Shown: positions 24,991-34,860, numbered from the stretch's first letter. The stretch: 64,000 nucleotides of DNA from Kineosporia succinea (GCF_030811555.1 NZ_JAUSQZ010000001.1:372001-436000), one strand, 5' to 3'. Program-made: numbers and translations. Notes: a model not told the origin generated them from the letters alone.

Positions 24991-25455
24991 ATGAGCACCA
25001 CCCGGCAGGCCGACCAGTGGGCTGCCCGTTCCGGCGACTGGGCCCGGTACCAGTGGGCCACGTCCGGGTTCACCGGCTGGCGGCTCGAGACCGGCGACGC
25101 CGCGCACGTCCCCCGGGTGCGGCACCAGGTGATGGCCGCACTGCGGCTGCGCGCCGCCCTCGGAAGCGACCTGGACTCGGCCGAGATCGTGGTGGCCGAA
25201 CTGCTGAGCAACACGCTCGCCCACACCACCGGACCGGCCTGGCTGACTCTGAGCTGGAACGGGCCGCATCCCCTGCTCAGCGTCGCGGACAGCGGACCCG
25301 GCTTCGACCGGCTGCCCACGCTGCCCGACGACGCGCTGGCCGAGGGCGGGCGGGGGCTCTACCTGATCGCGCAGCTCACGCACGACCTGGTGGTGACCCC
25401 CCGCCCGTCCGGCGGCAGCGTGGTCTCGGTGACGCTGAAACTGCGCCACCGGTAA
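24991..25455 (+). CDS. RsbW-like ATP-binding regulatory protein (histidine-kinase-type ATPase)
   Basis: A 154-residue GHKL-fold protein without a His phosphoacceptor domain. N-box EIVVAELLSNTLAHT, G1 VADSGPGFD, G2 GGRGLYLIAQL are clear. This is the anti-sigma/serine-kinase type abundant in sporulating actinobacteria, which usually pairs with STAS antagonists or sigma factors; none is adjacent. ATG 24991 follows GGAGGA by 8 bases and is chosen over the in-frame GTG at 24985 and the longer frame from 24907. It is divergent from dinG and convergent with hflX (4-bp gap). Confidence 0.85.
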   Translation: MSTTRQADQWAARSGDWARYQWATSGFTGWRLETGDAAHVPRVRHQVMAALRLRAALGSDLDSAEIVVAELLSNTLAHTTGPAWLTLSWNGPHPLLSVADSGPGFDRLPTLPDDALAEGGRGLYLIAQLTHDLVVTPRPSGGSVVSVTLKLRHR

Positions 25456-25459
25456 CCCC

Positions 25460-26944
25460 TTACGCCACGGGCGTGCCCGTGCGGTACGACGCGAGCAGGT
25501 GGGCCAGCCCGGAGTTCACCCGCGCGGTGATCCGGGTGCCCTCCGCGACGTGCTCGGAGTTCAGCACCTCGCCCCGCTCGTGGATCTTGCTGACCAGGTC
25601 GCCCCGGTCGTAGGGAACCAGCACGTCGATCTCGACGTCGGGGCGGGGCAGCTCGTCCTGGATCAGGTCGAGCAGCTTGTCGACCCCCTCGCCGGTGCGC
25701 GCCGACACCGCGATCACCCGGGGCTCGCGCAGCACGATCCGGTTGATCACCTCCGGGTCGGCGGCGTCGATCTTGTTGATGACGACGATCTCCAGCGGCA
25801 CGTCGCCCTTGAGCTCGGCCAGCACCGAACGCACGGCGCTGATCTGGCCCTCCGGGTCGGGGTGGCTGCCGTCGACCACGTGCAGGAGCAGGTCGGAGTT
25901 GCCGACCTCCTCGAGCGTCGAGCGGAACGCCTCGACCAGCTGGGTCGGCAGGCTGCGCACGAACCCGACCGTGTCGGCGAGCGTGAACTCGCGACCGTCC
26001 GGGGTCGACGCCCGGCGGATCGTCGGGTCGAGGGTGGCGAACAGCGCGTTCTCCACCAGCACCCCCGCGCCCGTGAGCCGGTTCAGCAGACTGGACTTGC
26101 CGGCGTTGGTGTAGCCGGCGATGGCGACGCTGGGCACCGCGTTCCGCTTACGCGAGTCGCGCATCGTCACCCGGGACGTCTTCATCGCCGCGATCTCACG
26201 CCGCAACTTGGCCATCTTGGAGCGGATGCGCCGGCGGTCGAGCTCGATCTTCGTCTCACCGGGACCACGCGAGCCCATGCCGTTACCGGCACCCACCTGG
26301 CCACCGGCCTGGCGGGACATCGACTCACCCCAACCACGAAGACGCGGCAGCAGATACTCGTACTGGGCGAGCTCGACCTGTGCCTTGCCCTCCTTGGACT
26401 TGGCGTGCTGGGCGAAGATGTCGAGGATGAGCGCGGTGCGGTCGATGACCTTGACCTTCACCACGTCTTCCAGGCCACGGCGCTGCGAGGGCGAGAGCTC
26501 GCCGTCGCACACCACGGTGTCGGCGCCGCTCGCCTCGACGATGACGCGCAGCTCGTCGGCCTTGCCCTGGCCCAGGTAGGTGCCCGGGTCGGGCGACTGG
26601 CGACGCTGCATCACGCCGTCGAGAACCTCCGAGCCGGCCGTCTCGGCGAGGGCCGCGAGCTCGCGGATCGAGTTCTCCGCGTCGGTCGCGGTGCCGGTGG
26701 TCCAGACCCCGGCCAGCACGACCTTCTCGAGGCGCAGCTGCCGGTACTCGACCTCGGTGACATCCTCGAGTTCGGTCGACAGCCCGGAGACCCGGCGCAG
26801 TGCCTGGCGGTCCGCCAGATCGGTCTGGTCGCCGTCGTGCTCACCCCAGCGTGTGGTTCCCTCGGCGAGCGCGGTCCCCTGGCGGGACAGGATGCGCTCG
26901 ACGGCGTCACTGCGGTCGGCGGTGCTGCGATCCTTGTTACTCAG
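25460..26944 (-). CDS. hflX: GTPase HflX, apparent CTG start
   Basis: A 494-residue ribosome-associated GTPase. The G domain has P-loop GYTNAGKSSL, DTVGFVRSLP (G3) and NKID (G4); the HflX N-domain includes SPDPGTYLGQGKADEL and DGELSPSQ. The only ATG/GTG/TTG in frame is GTG 26719, which would remove the first 75 residues. Yet the frame stays open upstream and encodes conserved-looking HflX sequence (ALRRVSGLSTELEDVTEVEY). A CTG at 26944 preceded by GGAGG five to six bases upstream is the best start; an in-frame stop lies at 26975-26977. It is divergent from the methyltransferase at 27062. Confidence 0.9.
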   Translation of the reverse strand: MSNKDRSTADRSDAVERILSRQGTALAEGTTRWGEHDGDQTDLADRQALRRVSGLSTELEDVTEVEYRQLRLEKVVLAGVWTTGTATDAENSIRELAALAETAGSEVLDGVMQRRQSPDPGTYLGQGKADELRVIVEASGADTVVCDGELSPSQRRGLEDVVKVKVIDRTALILDIFAQHAKSKEGKAQVELAQYEYLLPRLRGWGESMSRQAGGQVGAGNGMGSRGPGETKIELDRRRIRSKMAKLRREIAAMKTSRVTMRDSRKRNAVPSVAIAGYTNAGKSSLLNRLTGAGVLVENALFATLDPTIRRASTPDGREFTLADTVGFVRSLPTQLVEAFRSTLEEVGNSDLLLHVVDGSHPDPEGQISAVRSVLAELKGDVPLEIVVINKIDAADPEVINRIVLREPRVIAVSARTGEGVDKLLDLIQDELPRPDVEIDVLVPYDRGDLVSKIHERGEVLNSEHVAEGTRITARVNSGLAHLLASYRTGTPVA

Positions 26945-27061
26945 GGCATCCTCCGTAGTTCGGACTGGCTGGACTTACGGCATCCAGCCTGACACGTCAA
27001 CACCGCAGGTGGCGACTGAGATTCCCGGCGCTTCGCCCGGTGGCTCTATCGTGTACGCGCG

Positions 27062-27685
27062 ATGACCAGCGAATCTTCCGAACCTCACTACTTCCGCACT
27101 CCTGCCCGGCCGTCGGCCCGGCAGGACGTCGAGATCACCCTGGCCGGCCGTGAGGTCACGGTGACCACGGCCGGCGGCGTCTTCAGCGGTGACCGTCTCG
27201 ACCTGGGCACCCGGGTGCTCCTGCGCGAGGCGCCCACTCCCCCACCCACCGGTGACCTGCTCGATCTCGGGTGCGGCTGGGGCCCGATCGCGATGACGCA
27301 GGCGCTGCTGTCGCCGGAGGCGAAGGTCTGGGCGATCGACGTCAACGAGCTCGCGCTCGAGCTGACCGGCCTGAACGCCCGCCGCGCGGGCGCCCCGGTC
27401 ACCGCGGTGCTGCCCGATCAGGTGCCCGACGACGTGCGGTTCGCCGCGATCTGGTCGAACCCTCCGATCCGCGTGGGCAAGGCCGAGCTGCACGCGATGC
27501 TGCTGCGCTGGCTCCCCCGCTTGCTGCCCGAGGCGTCCGCGCACCTGGTGGTGCAGCGCAACCTGGGGGCCGACTCTCTGCACGGGTGGCTGCAGACCGC
27601 CCTGCCCACGGGCTGGACGGTGGTGCGCGCGGGGAGCGCCAAGGGTTTCCGGGTCCTGCGGGTCACGGCTCCGTCGTCGAATTGA
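27062..27685 (+). CDS. RsmC-like class I SAM-dependent methyltransferase
   Basis: A 207-residue enzyme. SAM-binding motif I is LLDLGCGWGPIAM (~65-77), the acidic ribose-binding residue follows in VWAIDVNELAL, and the catalytic NPP motif is seen in IWSNPPIRVGK (normally NPPFH). This marks N2-guanine or N6-adenine methyltransferases of the RsmC/MTS family, which act on 16S rRNA; here only the catalytic domain is present. The start codon follows the divergent hflX promoter region. Confidence 0.85.
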   Translation: MTSESSEPHYFRTPARPSARQDVEITLAGREVTVTTAGGVFSGDRLDLGTRVLLREAPTPPPTGDLLDLGCGWGPIAMTQALLSPEAKVWAIDVNELALELTGLNARRAGAPVTAVLPDQVPDDVRFAAIWSNPPIRVGKAELHAMLLRWLPRLLPEASAHLVVQRNLGADSLHGWLQTALPTGWTVVRAGSAKGFRVLRVTAPSSN

Positions 27686-27709
27686 GGACGTCGTGGTGCC
27701 CCGGGGTGC

Positions 27710-27734
27710 CGGGGTGCGCCTGAGGCGCACCCCG
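27710..27734. terminator. Bidirectional terminator hairpin
   Basis: An 11-bp perfect stem (CGGGGTGCGCC with GGCGCACCCCG) around TGA, between the convergent methyltransferase and dapF genes. Confidence 0.85.
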
Positions 27735-27739
27735 ACTTC

Positions 27740-28627
27740 TCAGGAGACCACCACGTCCACCAGCTCGCCCTCGGCCACGATGACCGCGGGCCCCGTCAGC
27801 TTCGCCGAATCACCCTCGCTGGACGTGCCTTCGGCGTCGACGTAGAGTGTGCCGCCGGGGACGTCGACGCGCCAGTGGTCGGGCGCGAGGTCACCGCCCC
27901 AGGCCCGGGCGGCGATGGCGGCGGCGACGGTTCCGGTTCCGCAGGAACGGGTCTCGCCGGAACCACGCTCGTGCACCCGCATCCTCAGGTGCCCCAGCTC
28001 GTTCTGGATGCTCTGGTCGTGCATCGGCACCACGATCTCGACGTTGGTGCCGTGCGGCGGGGCGGGCTCGACGACCGGCGGAACGGTCAGGTCGAGGGCC
28101 TCGAGGGTAGCGACGTCGGGCAGCACGACCACGACGTGCGGGTTGCTCAGGGCCACGGAAAGGCCTGGCAGGGGAGGCATTCCGGGGAAGGTGACCGTGA
28201 CGTCGCCGCCCGCCGTGACCGCGGCCGGGCCACCGGCGACCTGCCAGGCGCCCAGGTCGATGCTGAACAGGTCGCCCCGGCGGCTCACCGGCAGGACGCC
28301 GCCGCGGGTGGTGATCGCGACCTCGTCACCGTCGCCGAGGGTGATCCAGCCCCGGCGCAGCAGGTGGGCCACGAAGACCCGGCTGCCGTTGCCGCACATC
28401 TCGGCCGCGCTGCCGTCGGAGTTCCAGTAGTCCATGAACCACTCGCCGGCCGCGTCCTGACCCGCGGCGGCGCTGCGCACCACGCGGATCACCCCGTCGG
28501 CGCCCAGACCGGCCCGGCGATCGGCGAGGTGCCGGATCAGCTCGGGCGTCAGGTCGAGGGTGCCCTCGGGGTCGTCGAGCAGCACGAAATCGTTCTCCGT
28601 GCCGTGGCCCTTCACGAACGTCGTCAC
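27740..28627 (-). CDS. dapF: Diaminopimelate epimerase
   Basis: A 295-residue enzyme converting LL- to meso-diaminopimelate for lysine and peptidoglycan synthesis. The two catalytic cysteines lie in MCGNGSRVF and [10 protein letters not shown], each within the family motif; the N-terminus has [16 protein letters not shown]. The ATG overlaps the miaA stop by 4 nt, so the operon order is dioxygenase-like, miaA, dapF. Confidence 0.97.
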   Translation of the reverse strand: MTTFVKGHGTENDFVLLDDPEGTLDLTPELIRHLADRRAGLGADGVIRVVRSAAAGQDAAGEWFMDYWNSDGSAAEMCGNGSRVFVAHLLRRGWITLGDGDEVAITTRGGVLPVSRRGDLFSIDLGAWQVAGGPAAVTAGGDVTVTFPGMPPLPGLSVALSNPHVVVVLPDVATLEALDLTVPPVVEPAPPHGTNVEIVVPMHDQSIQNELGHLRMRVHERGSGETRSCGTGTVAAAIAARAWGGDLAPDHWRVDVPGGTLYVDAEGTSSEGDSAKLTGPAVIVAEGELVDVVVS

Positions 28628-29562
28628 GGGGTAAGGCTACGCGGGCCGGCGATCGCCGCGAGCGCCTGCTCCTTCAGGTCCGGGGCGTCGTACGGCAACC
28701 AGGTGACCCGGGTGTCCCGGCGGAACCAGGACTCCTGCCGCCGGGCGAACTTGCGGGTGGTGTTGACGGTGTCGACCTGGGCCTCGACCTCGTCGAGCTC
28801 GCCCTCGAGCATGCGCAGCACCTGGGCGTAGCCGAGGGCGCGGGGCGCGGTCCTGCCGTCGAGCAGGCCCTCCGACACCAGCCGGACCGTCTCCTCGACC
28901 AGCCCGTCACGCCACATGCGCACGACCCGGGCGGCGATCCGGTCGTCGAGTTCCTCGCGGGGGGCCAGCAGGCCGATCTGCACGGCGGGGGTGTCGTACT
29001 CCGGCCTCGGCAGGGTCGCGCTGAACGGACGGCCGGTCAGCTCGATCACCTCCAGTGCCCGCACGATGCGGCGCAGGTTGCCCGGCAGGATCGCGATCGC
29101 CGCGGCCGGGTCCTGGGCGGCCAGCCGGCGGTGCATCTCCTCGGCGCCCGCCTTCTCGCCCTCACGCTCCAGGCGCAGGCGCACCCGGGGGTCGGTCGGC
29201 GGGATCTCGAGCTGGTCGAGCACCGCGCGGACGTAGAGGCCGGAACCGCCCGCCAGGATCGGCACCTTGCCCCGGGCCTGGATGTCGTCGCGGGCGGCAC
29301 GGGCCTCCCTCTGGTACGCGGCGAGGCTCGCCTCCTCGGTCACGTCGAGCACGTCGAGCAGATGATGAGGGACGCCCCGACGCTCGGACGGCGGGAGCTT
29401 GGCCGTGCCGATGTCCATGCCCCGGTAGAGCTGCATGGCGTCGGCGTTGATCACCTCGCCGTCCAGGGCCTCCGCGAGATCCAGGGCCAGGTCTGATTTT
29501 CCGCTGGCGGTGGGACCGACCACCGCGATGACGCCAGGGGTGTTCACGCTCTCCTCGTTCAT
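28624..29562 (-). CDS. miaA: tRNA dimethylallyltransferase
   Basis: A 312-residue enzyme adding dimethylallyl to A37 of tRNAs reading UNN codons. P-loop [13 protein letters not shown], substrate motif [17 protein letters not shown], and [20 protein letters not shown] are characteristic. Its product is the substrate of MiaB, whose gene lies 12 kb away beyond the rRNA operon. Both ends overlap neighbours by 4 nt. Confidence 0.97.
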   Translation of the reverse strand: MNEESVNTPGVIAVVGPTASGKSDLALDLAEALDGEVINADAMQLYRGMDIGTAKLPPSERRGVPHHLLDVLDVTEEASLAAYQREARAARDDIQARGKVPILAGGSGLYVRAVLDQLEIPPTDPRVRLRLEREGEKAGAEEMHRRLAAQDPAAAIAILPGNLRRIVRALEVIELTGRPFSATLPRPEYDTPAVQIGLLAPREELDDRIAARVVRMWRDGLVEETVRLVSEGLLDGRTAPRALGYAQVLRMLEGELDEVEAQVDTVNTTRKFARRQESWFRRDTRVTWLPYDAPDLKEQALAAIAGPRSLTP

Positions 29563-30938
29563 GCCCGGAAGTCCCAGCCTGCCACCAGATAGGCGACGCC
29601 GAAGGGGGCTCCCTCGTACCGCAACGTGCTCCTGCCCGTGCTGCTTCCTGTGCCTGTTGCTGTGCCTGCTGCTGCGCCTACGGCTGTTCCGGCGCCTGCT
29701 CCCGTGTCGTCGCTGCCCGCGCCTGCTCCCGCGTCGTCGCCACCTGCGCCTGTTCCCGTGTCGTCGCTGCCCGCGCCTGTTCTCGTGTCGTCGCTGCCCG
29801 CGCCCGTTCCCACGTCGTCGCCACCTGCGCCCGTTCCCACGTCGTCGCCACCTGCACCCGTGCTCCGGAGTGCACCGGCGGCGACCTGCCAGGCGACCCG
29901 GCCCCGGCAGCCCAGCTCGACGGCGAGGGTGGGGTCGATGGCCGCGAGCCGCTCCGGGTCGAGCGCGCCGAGGGCTCCGGCCACTTCGGCGTCGAACGCG
30001 GACGCGCGGGGATCCTCGAAGCCCGGCGACCGGATGCCGCGCCGGTTGCTGCCGTCGCCGAGCACGAGCCAGGCCGCGTCCGGACCGGCCTCCTGCGCGA
30101 GCTCACGTCCCAGCCGCAGACATTCATCGGGGGACGCGGCGGCCGAGACCTCCTGCACGATCAACCGGGTGGGCGGCTCGTTCTCGTCGGCGCGTTCGTT
30201 CTCGCCGGCCCGCCAGCTCTCGCCCGCCTGCCGGTTCTCGCCCGCCCCCCGGTTCTCGCCCGCCTGCCGGTTACTGTCGGCCCGCTGGTTCTCGCCCGCC
30301 CGCTGGGTCTCGCCGACCTGCCAGTTCCTGTCAGCCCGCTGGTTCTCGCCCGCCCTCCGGTTCACGCCGGCCCGGTCGAGCAGCCAGCGTCCGATGGTCA
30401 GGGACAAGGGGAGTTCGGGGACAGTTGCCTCGTCGTGCTCCCGCGGCGCCTCGACCTCCGCGCCGTAGCCCGCGAGGGTGCCCCAGGCCCCGGCCGCGTG
30501 ACGACGGGTCTGCTCGCCCGGGCCGACGAGGACCAGCGTCCGAGGCCCCGGCGAGCTCATGATGCGGACGGAGGCCTCTGCCCCAGAACGGGTTTCGGAC
30601 CGGTTCTCGGTGACGGACGCCGCCGTGGGTCGTCGTAGCGTCTGGATCAGGGCGGCCACCTCTTGGTCACACGCGTGCAGGAGAGGCCCGGTCTGGGCGG
30701 CCAGCGATTCCCCGGCGCCGGCGGCCATGCCGTCGCTGTCACCGATCGTGGGCCGGAACGGCCGAGCCATCTCCGACCCCACGACCCCGCTGACTCGGCC
30801 GCCCTTGCTTGCCTCAGTGACCGACACCGCCCACCCGTCAACAGCCTCGCCCGGCACAGCTCGCTCACCGACCGGTACGCCCGTGAGTTCCGGGACCAGC
30901 AGCGGGGGGCAAGGGACGAACGCAGCGACGAGCACCAC
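29559..30938 (-). CDS. Class III extradiol dioxygenase-like protein with two in-frame minisatellites
   Basis: A 459-residue protein. The N-terminus ([18 protein letters not shown]) and C-terminus ([17 protein letters not shown]) match the ~250-residue actinobacterial protein usually found upstream of miaA and related to the LigB-type dioxygenase fold. The family core is preserved around residues 255-360 ([32 protein letters not shown]). Two repeat blocks are inserted: residues 192-254 (six-residue RAGENQ-type units) and 361-434 (nine-residue GAGGDDVGT-type units). Metal ligands could not be assigned with confidence. Its stop overlaps miaA. Confidence 0.75.
   Translation of the reverse strand: MVLVAAFVPCPPLLVPELTGVPVGERAVPGEAVDGWAVSVTEASKGGRVSGVVGSEMARPFRPTIGDSDGMAAGAGESLAAQTGPLLHACDQEVAALIQTLRRPTAASVTENRSETRSGAEASVRIMSSPGPRTLVLVGPGEQTRRHAAGAWGTLAGYGAEVEAPREHDEATVPELPLSLTIGRWLLDRAGVNRRAGENQRADRNWQVGETQRAGENQRADSNRQAGENRGAGENRQAGESWRAGENERADENEPPTRLIVQEVSAAASPDECLRLGRELAQEAGPDAAWLVLGDGSNRRGIRSPGFEDPRASAFDAEVAGALGALDPERLAAIDPTLAVELGCRGRVAWQVAAGALRSTGAGGDDVGTGAGGDDVGTGAGSDDTRTGAGSDDTGTGAGGDDAGAGAGSDDTGAGAGTAVGAAAGTATGTGSSTGRSTLRYEGAPFGVAYLVAGWDFRA
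29688..29858 (-). repeat. 27-bp in-frame minisatellite (GTGAGGDDV units)
   Basis: Six consecutive 27-bp units inside the dioxygenase-like gene encode nine-residue repeats GTGAGGDDV / GTGAGSDDT / GAGAGSDDT. Substitutions keep the frame and the Gly/Asp composition. The unit degenerates into [11 protein letters not shown] toward 29637. Confidence 0.9.
30177..30365 (-). repeat. 18-bp in-frame minisatellite (RAGENQ units)
   Basis: About ten 18-bp units in the same gene encode six-residue repeats of the type [18 protein letters not shown], giving a hydrophilic Asn/Glu/Arg-rich insertion. Confidence 0.88.
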
Positions 30939-30991
30939 CCGACCCTAACGCCGGTGACGTCATGCCGCCGTGCACCACCAGCTCGTAAGCA

Positions 30992-31173
30992 CCTGCCCTG
31001 CCCTGCCCAGCCCTGCCCAGCCCTGCCCTGCCCAGCCCTGCCCTGCCCAGCCCTGCCCAGCCCTGCCCAGCCCTGCCCTGCCCAGCCCTGCCCAGCCCAG
31101 CTCTGCCCAGCCCTGCCCAGCCCTGCCCAGCCCTGCCCTGCCCAGCCCTGCCCTGCCCAGCCCTGCCCAGCCC
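30992..31173. repeat. Decameric minisatellite CCCTGCCCAG
   Basis: About 180 bp built from CCCTGCCCAG and the half-unit CCCTG, in patterns such as (CCCAGCCCTG)n, in the gap before the dioxygenase-like gene and after the LuxR-type regulator gene (both minus strand). It is open in several frames (PALPSPAQPCPAQP), which is a consequence of the repeat and not evidence of a gene. Confidence 0.95.
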
Positions 31174-31227
31174 GCAGGACCGGGCTCCCGCTCATCTGCC
31201 CCGGCACAGACCCGGACCCCTGCCCAC

Positions 31228-34200
31228 TCATGGGATCAGGCCCACGCGACTCATGATCGCCACCGCCTCGGTGCGCCCGGACGCCCCCAGCTTCGCCAGG
31301 ACGTTGGACACGTGCACACTCGCCGTCTTCTCGCTGATGTGCAGGCGCTCGCCGATCGCGCGGTTGGTGAGGCCTTCCGCGACCAGCGTCATGACCTGGC
31401 GCTCGCGCGGAGTCAGCGAGGCCTCGATGGCTTGTGAAGTCGTGGCGGCCCCAGACGTTGCCGAGCTCGTGGGCCCGGCCACCGCGGACCCCCTTCGCTC
31501 GCTCTCGCCGCCAGACGCTGCTCCGGCGCCCTGCCCGGCGGGCAGGTCGGGCTCACGGGCCGATTCGGCGTCGGCCGGCAGGGGTTCGAGGTCGAGCCCG
31601 GCCTTCTGGGCCAGCTTCTCGAGCTCGCCCAGCAAGGGTTTCGCCCCCAGCTCCGCTGCACACCGGCGGGCGGCGATGATGTTTTGCTCGGCCTCGTGCG
31701 TGCGGCCGTCGCGCACCAGCACCTGCGCGGCGCGCCACTGGGCCCGGGCCACCTCGAACACCGAGACGCCCTCGAATGCCCTCGCCAGCTCCAGCCAGCC
31801 CTCCGCCTCGGCGATGCCCTGGGCGCGGGCCCATTCCATCTCCAGGCGCAGAATCCACGCGTTGCCCTCCGGCCCCATCACCCCGCGCCGTGGGAGCCCG
31901 AGTCTGGCGCGGGTGCGGCCGTCTTCGAGGAAGTATCCGATCTCGGCCAGGGTCTGGCGCTCGGCCTCCAGATCACCGGCACGCCGTGCTTCTTCCACGC
32001 CGTCGGCCAGCGCACTGATGGCGCGGGTATCGGTCTCGATGCCTGACAGGTGCCAGTGCTCGGCATCGGCGAGCGCATAGCCGAGTGCCAGGCGAGCCTC
32101 GGCCGCCGCCTCTTCCCACCGCCCCAGCCAGTTCAGGGCCTCGGCCCGCGCCTTGAGGTGCACCGGCCGTTCCCAGGCGTCGTCGACCACGACCAGCCAC
32201 TCGTCGGCGCGCAGCACCTGCTCCGGATCGCGAGTGGCAATCACCGGAAGCTCGAACAGCTTCAGGTGGGTGACCAGCGCCATCGGCAGCCGGGACGCCC
32301 CCATGTCGGGACGGACCACTTTCAGCGCTCGCTCGACGTCACCGGCGTGCCAGAACGTGAGAATCAGCAGTTGCCGCGCGTTGGCCCCGTAGACGCTGGC
32401 GGCCAGGCCGCTGGAGTCGGCGGCCTCGATCGCGGTGAGGAGATCGGCGATGCCGGCCGTGAGGTCGCCCTGGTCAAGGTGATTCAGGGCGAGGTTGTAG
32501 TGCACGCGAACAGCGCCGGCCGTGTCACCGGACAGCTCGGCCGCGGCCTTGGCCAGCCGGAAGGACCTGGCCGAGTCTTCGTCTCGACGCAACATGCCCT
32601 GGGCCACGGCCTGGGTGGTGAGGAGCTCGACCTGCAGGGCGGTCATCCCCAGCGCCTGCGACTCGGCCAGTGCCTGCACCACCGCCTTCAGGGCATCTTG
32701 CGGATTGCCCGCGCCGAGATGCGCACGCGCCACGATCGACCAGGTCAGCGCTCGGGCCGACGAGGGATCGCGATCGTCGGCCAGGTCGTTGATCACCCGC
32801 AGCGCCTGCTCGAGAGCCTCTTCCGGACGGTCGGCGAGAAACGTGTGCAGGGCCAGCGCCGCCCGGGCCCGGGCCATGGCGACCGCATCTCCCTCGAGCT
32901 CGGCCTCGCCGGTCGCGGCCTGGGCCAGGCCGACGGCACGCTCCAGCAGCCCGGCGTCACTCGCCACGCTGGCCGCCCGCAGGCTCACGTCGCTACGGGA
33001 GGTGTCGTCGTCGCGCTGCTGCGGCGGAACGACATCCCACAGCTGAAGCGCCTGTTCGTAGTGCTGCAGCGCTTCGGCGGGGGCGTTGGCACAGGCCGCG
33101 AACCAGGCGGCCCGCAGCGAGGCGTTCAGGGCGCTCGGCATGTCGTTGGCGGCCAGGCTGTGCCGTGCCGTTTCCGCCGCGATGCCGCGCGCCCCGGGGC
33201 TGGCCATGAGCGGACGCAGGTAGTCGGCAATGCTCTTGTGCAGCCGAACCCGCTCTCCGGGCAACAGGTCTGAGTAGATGGCCTCTTGCAGGAGCGCATG
33301 CCGGAACCGGTAACGGTCGAGATCTTCCGGCACCAGGACCTGCTGGGCGACCGCCTCACGCAGGGCACTCTCGAGAGCATCCGGATCGAGCCGGTCGTGG
33401 GCATCCGGACCACTGAGGATCGCGCGGAGCAACGCGTCTCCGATACGCGCCGAGCTGTGCACCGACGCCAGCCGCACCACTCTCTGGGCGGGCGCCGACA
33501 GCTGCTCCAGGCGGTCGAGCAGCAGATCGGTGAGCCCCTCGGGCAGGCGGCCGCTCTCTCCGGCCGCGAGGAGTTCTTGTGCGTAGTAGGGGTTTCCGGC
33601 AGAACGGGCCACGATTCGCCTCAGCAGCGCCGGCTTGACCGGGCCACCGTTCAGACCGGCCAGCAACTGGCCCAGTTCTGTGTGCGACAGCGGCGGCAGA
33701 TCCATCTGCTCGACCCGCGGCAGGCGGGTGAGCTCTCCGACCAGGGGCCGAAGCGGATGCCTGCGGTGCAGGTCATCGGCCCGGTAGCTGACCAGTACCA
33801 GGAGGTGGTCGGGACCGAGCCGGCTGAAGAGGAAGCGGACCAGGTCGCGGGTGGATGAGTCGGCCCAGTGCAGGTCTTCGAGCACCAGCAGCAGCGGTGC
33901 GACCTCAGACCCGATGCGACTCAGGACGTGGGCGACGGACTCGAACAGAGCCAGCCGGTCGAGCCCCGCCTCGCCGACACTGCGCAGTGGGACGTCGGCC
34001 GCCGCGCCGACGATCTGCGCCAGCCCTGGCCGCTCGGCCGAGACCTGCCGGATGATCTCGGCCGTGCGGCTCTTCTCGGCGCTGTCCCGCTCTCCCCACC
34101 GGAGCGGCTGGCTGAGGGCCTCGGCGAACGGCAAGTACGGCAGGGACCCGGTGCCCAGGTCGACACACCGGCCGAGGAGCACCTGGAACCCCGTGGCCGT

Positions 34201-34377
34201 GGCATGCTGAGCGACCTCGGTGAGGGTGCGGGTCTTGCCGACCCCGGCATCCCCACCGACGATCACCCCGGTCGCAGTACCGGAGCGGGCCAGGCCCATC
34301 AGCTCCCGGAAGCGCTCCAGCTGCCCGACCCGCGCGACGAAGGGCGCGGCAGAACCGACGAAAGCCACGCCATCCAT
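31228..34377 (-). CDS. Large ATP-binding LuxR-family regulator (LAL type)
   Basis: A 1049-residue regulator. N-terminal AAA/NTPase domain: Walker A VGGDAGVGKTRT (~30-41), LLLVLEDLHWADSST (Walker B), then a winged-helix part and a long helical-repeat (TPR-like) region (~400-950). The C-terminal ~65 residues are a LuxR HTH: LTPRERQVMTLVAEGLTNRA and HISEKTASVHVSNVLAKLG. A 40-residue Ser/Ala/Gly-rich linker precedes it. ATG 34377 after GGAGG is preferred to the upstream frame to 34449. LAL proteins often activate secondary metabolism or sugar regulons; no obvious target lies adjacent. Confidence 0.93.
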   Translation of the reverse strand: MDGVAFVGSAAPFVARVGQLERFRELMGLARSGTATGVIVGGDAGVGKTRTLTEVAQHATATGFQVLLGRCVDLGTGSLPYLPFAEALSQPLRWGERDSAEKSRTAEIIRQVSAERPGLAQIVGAAADVPLRSVGEAGLDRLALFESVAHVLSRIGSEVAPLLLVLEDLHWADSSTRDLVRFLFSRLGPDHLLVLVSYRADDLHRRHPLRPLVGELTRLPRVEQMDLPPLSHTELGQLLAGLNGGPVKPALLRRIVARSAGNPYYAQELLAAGESGRLPEGLTDLLLDRLEQLSAPAQRVVRLASVHSSARIGDALLRAILSGPDAHDRLDPDALESALREAVAQQVLVPEDLDRYRFRHALLQEAIYSDLLPGERVRLHKSIADYLRPLMASPGARGIAAETARHSLAANDMPSALNASLRAAWFAACANAPAEALQHYEQALQLWDVVPPQQRDDDTSRSDVSLRAASVASDAGLLERAVGLAQAATGEAELEGDAVAMARARAALALHTFLADRPEEALEQALRVINDLADDRDPSSARALTWSIVARAHLGAGNPQDALKAVVQALAESQALGMTALQVELLTTQAVAQGMLRRDEDSARSFRLAKAAAELSGDTAGAVRVHYNLALNHLDQGDLTAGIADLLTAIEAADSSGLAASVYGANARQLLILTFWHAGDVERALKVVRPDMGASRLPMALVTHLKLFELPVIATRDPEQVLRADEWLVVVDDAWERPVHLKARAEALNWLGRWEEAAAEARLALGYALADAEHWHLSGIETDTRAISALADGVEEARRAGDLEAERQTLAEIGYFLEDGRTRARLGLPRRGVMGPEGNAWILRLEMEWARAQGIAEAEGWLELARAFEGVSVFEVARAQWRAAQVLVRDGRTHEAEQNIIAARRCAAELGAKPLLGELEKLAQKAGLDLEPLPADAESAREPDLPAGQGAGAASGGESERRGSAVAGPTSSATSGAATTSQAIEASLTPRERQVMTLVAEGLTNRAIGERLHISEKTASVHVSNVLAKLGASGRTEAVAIMSRVGLIP

Positions 34378-34452
34378 CGTGTCACCTCCCCCCAGTTTGA
34401 TGCCTGCGAGTTGTTCGCCCGTGGGACGACTTCTCAGAGCTGACGACACCGC

Positions 34453-34665
34453 TTACTTCTTCTTGCTCGCGGCACGCTCCTGCTTGCGGCTCTGCCGCCG
34501 GTTCTGCCACCGCGTCGCCTCTTCGAGCAGGCGCTGCTGCCGGTAACGCATCTCGGCCTCCGCGTTGCTCTCGAGCCGCTGGTAGGGCAGCGAGACTCCA
34601 CGAGCGATGCCGACCGTCGACGTGACGGCGAGGTCCGAACGAAAACCACTGAATGACGTACCCAT
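34453..34665 (-). CDS. Small basic protein, unknown function
   Basis: A 70-residue protein beginning MGTSFSGFRSDLA. Its C-terminal half is a charged helix (AEAEMRYRQQRLLEEATRWQ) ending in a strongly basic tail (NRRQSRKQERAASKKK). It may bind RNA or DNA. Preceded by GGGGGC; a longer frame to 34710 is possible. The neighbouring LuxR-type gene is 75 bp downstream on the same strand. Not recognised. Confidence 0.55.
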   Translation of the reverse strand: MGTSFSGFRSDLAVTSTVGIARGVSLPYQRLESNAEAEMRYRQQRLLEEATRWQNRRQSRKQERAASKKK

Positions 34666-34860
34666 CACACGTGCCCCCAACCGGTCTGGTGTCTGTCTTT
34701 CTCGGTACATCCAGATTCCGGCTAAGGCCCCACCTCGCGGATCGGGCAGTCACGCAGTCCTGATGGTCGGCAAACCTCAGATTTTCGTGGTCGGCGGTCT
34801 AAGGGCCTTAGGGCGAAGACCGCCGACTAAGGCTCAGCCATGGGCAGACCGAATCGTTGC

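Noticed and set aside
30647-31437. Long open frames across the CCCTGCCCAG array encoding PALPSPAQP and GWAGQGWAG repeats.
   Set aside because: They result from repeat periodicity without stops; no start site, family or codon pattern supports them.
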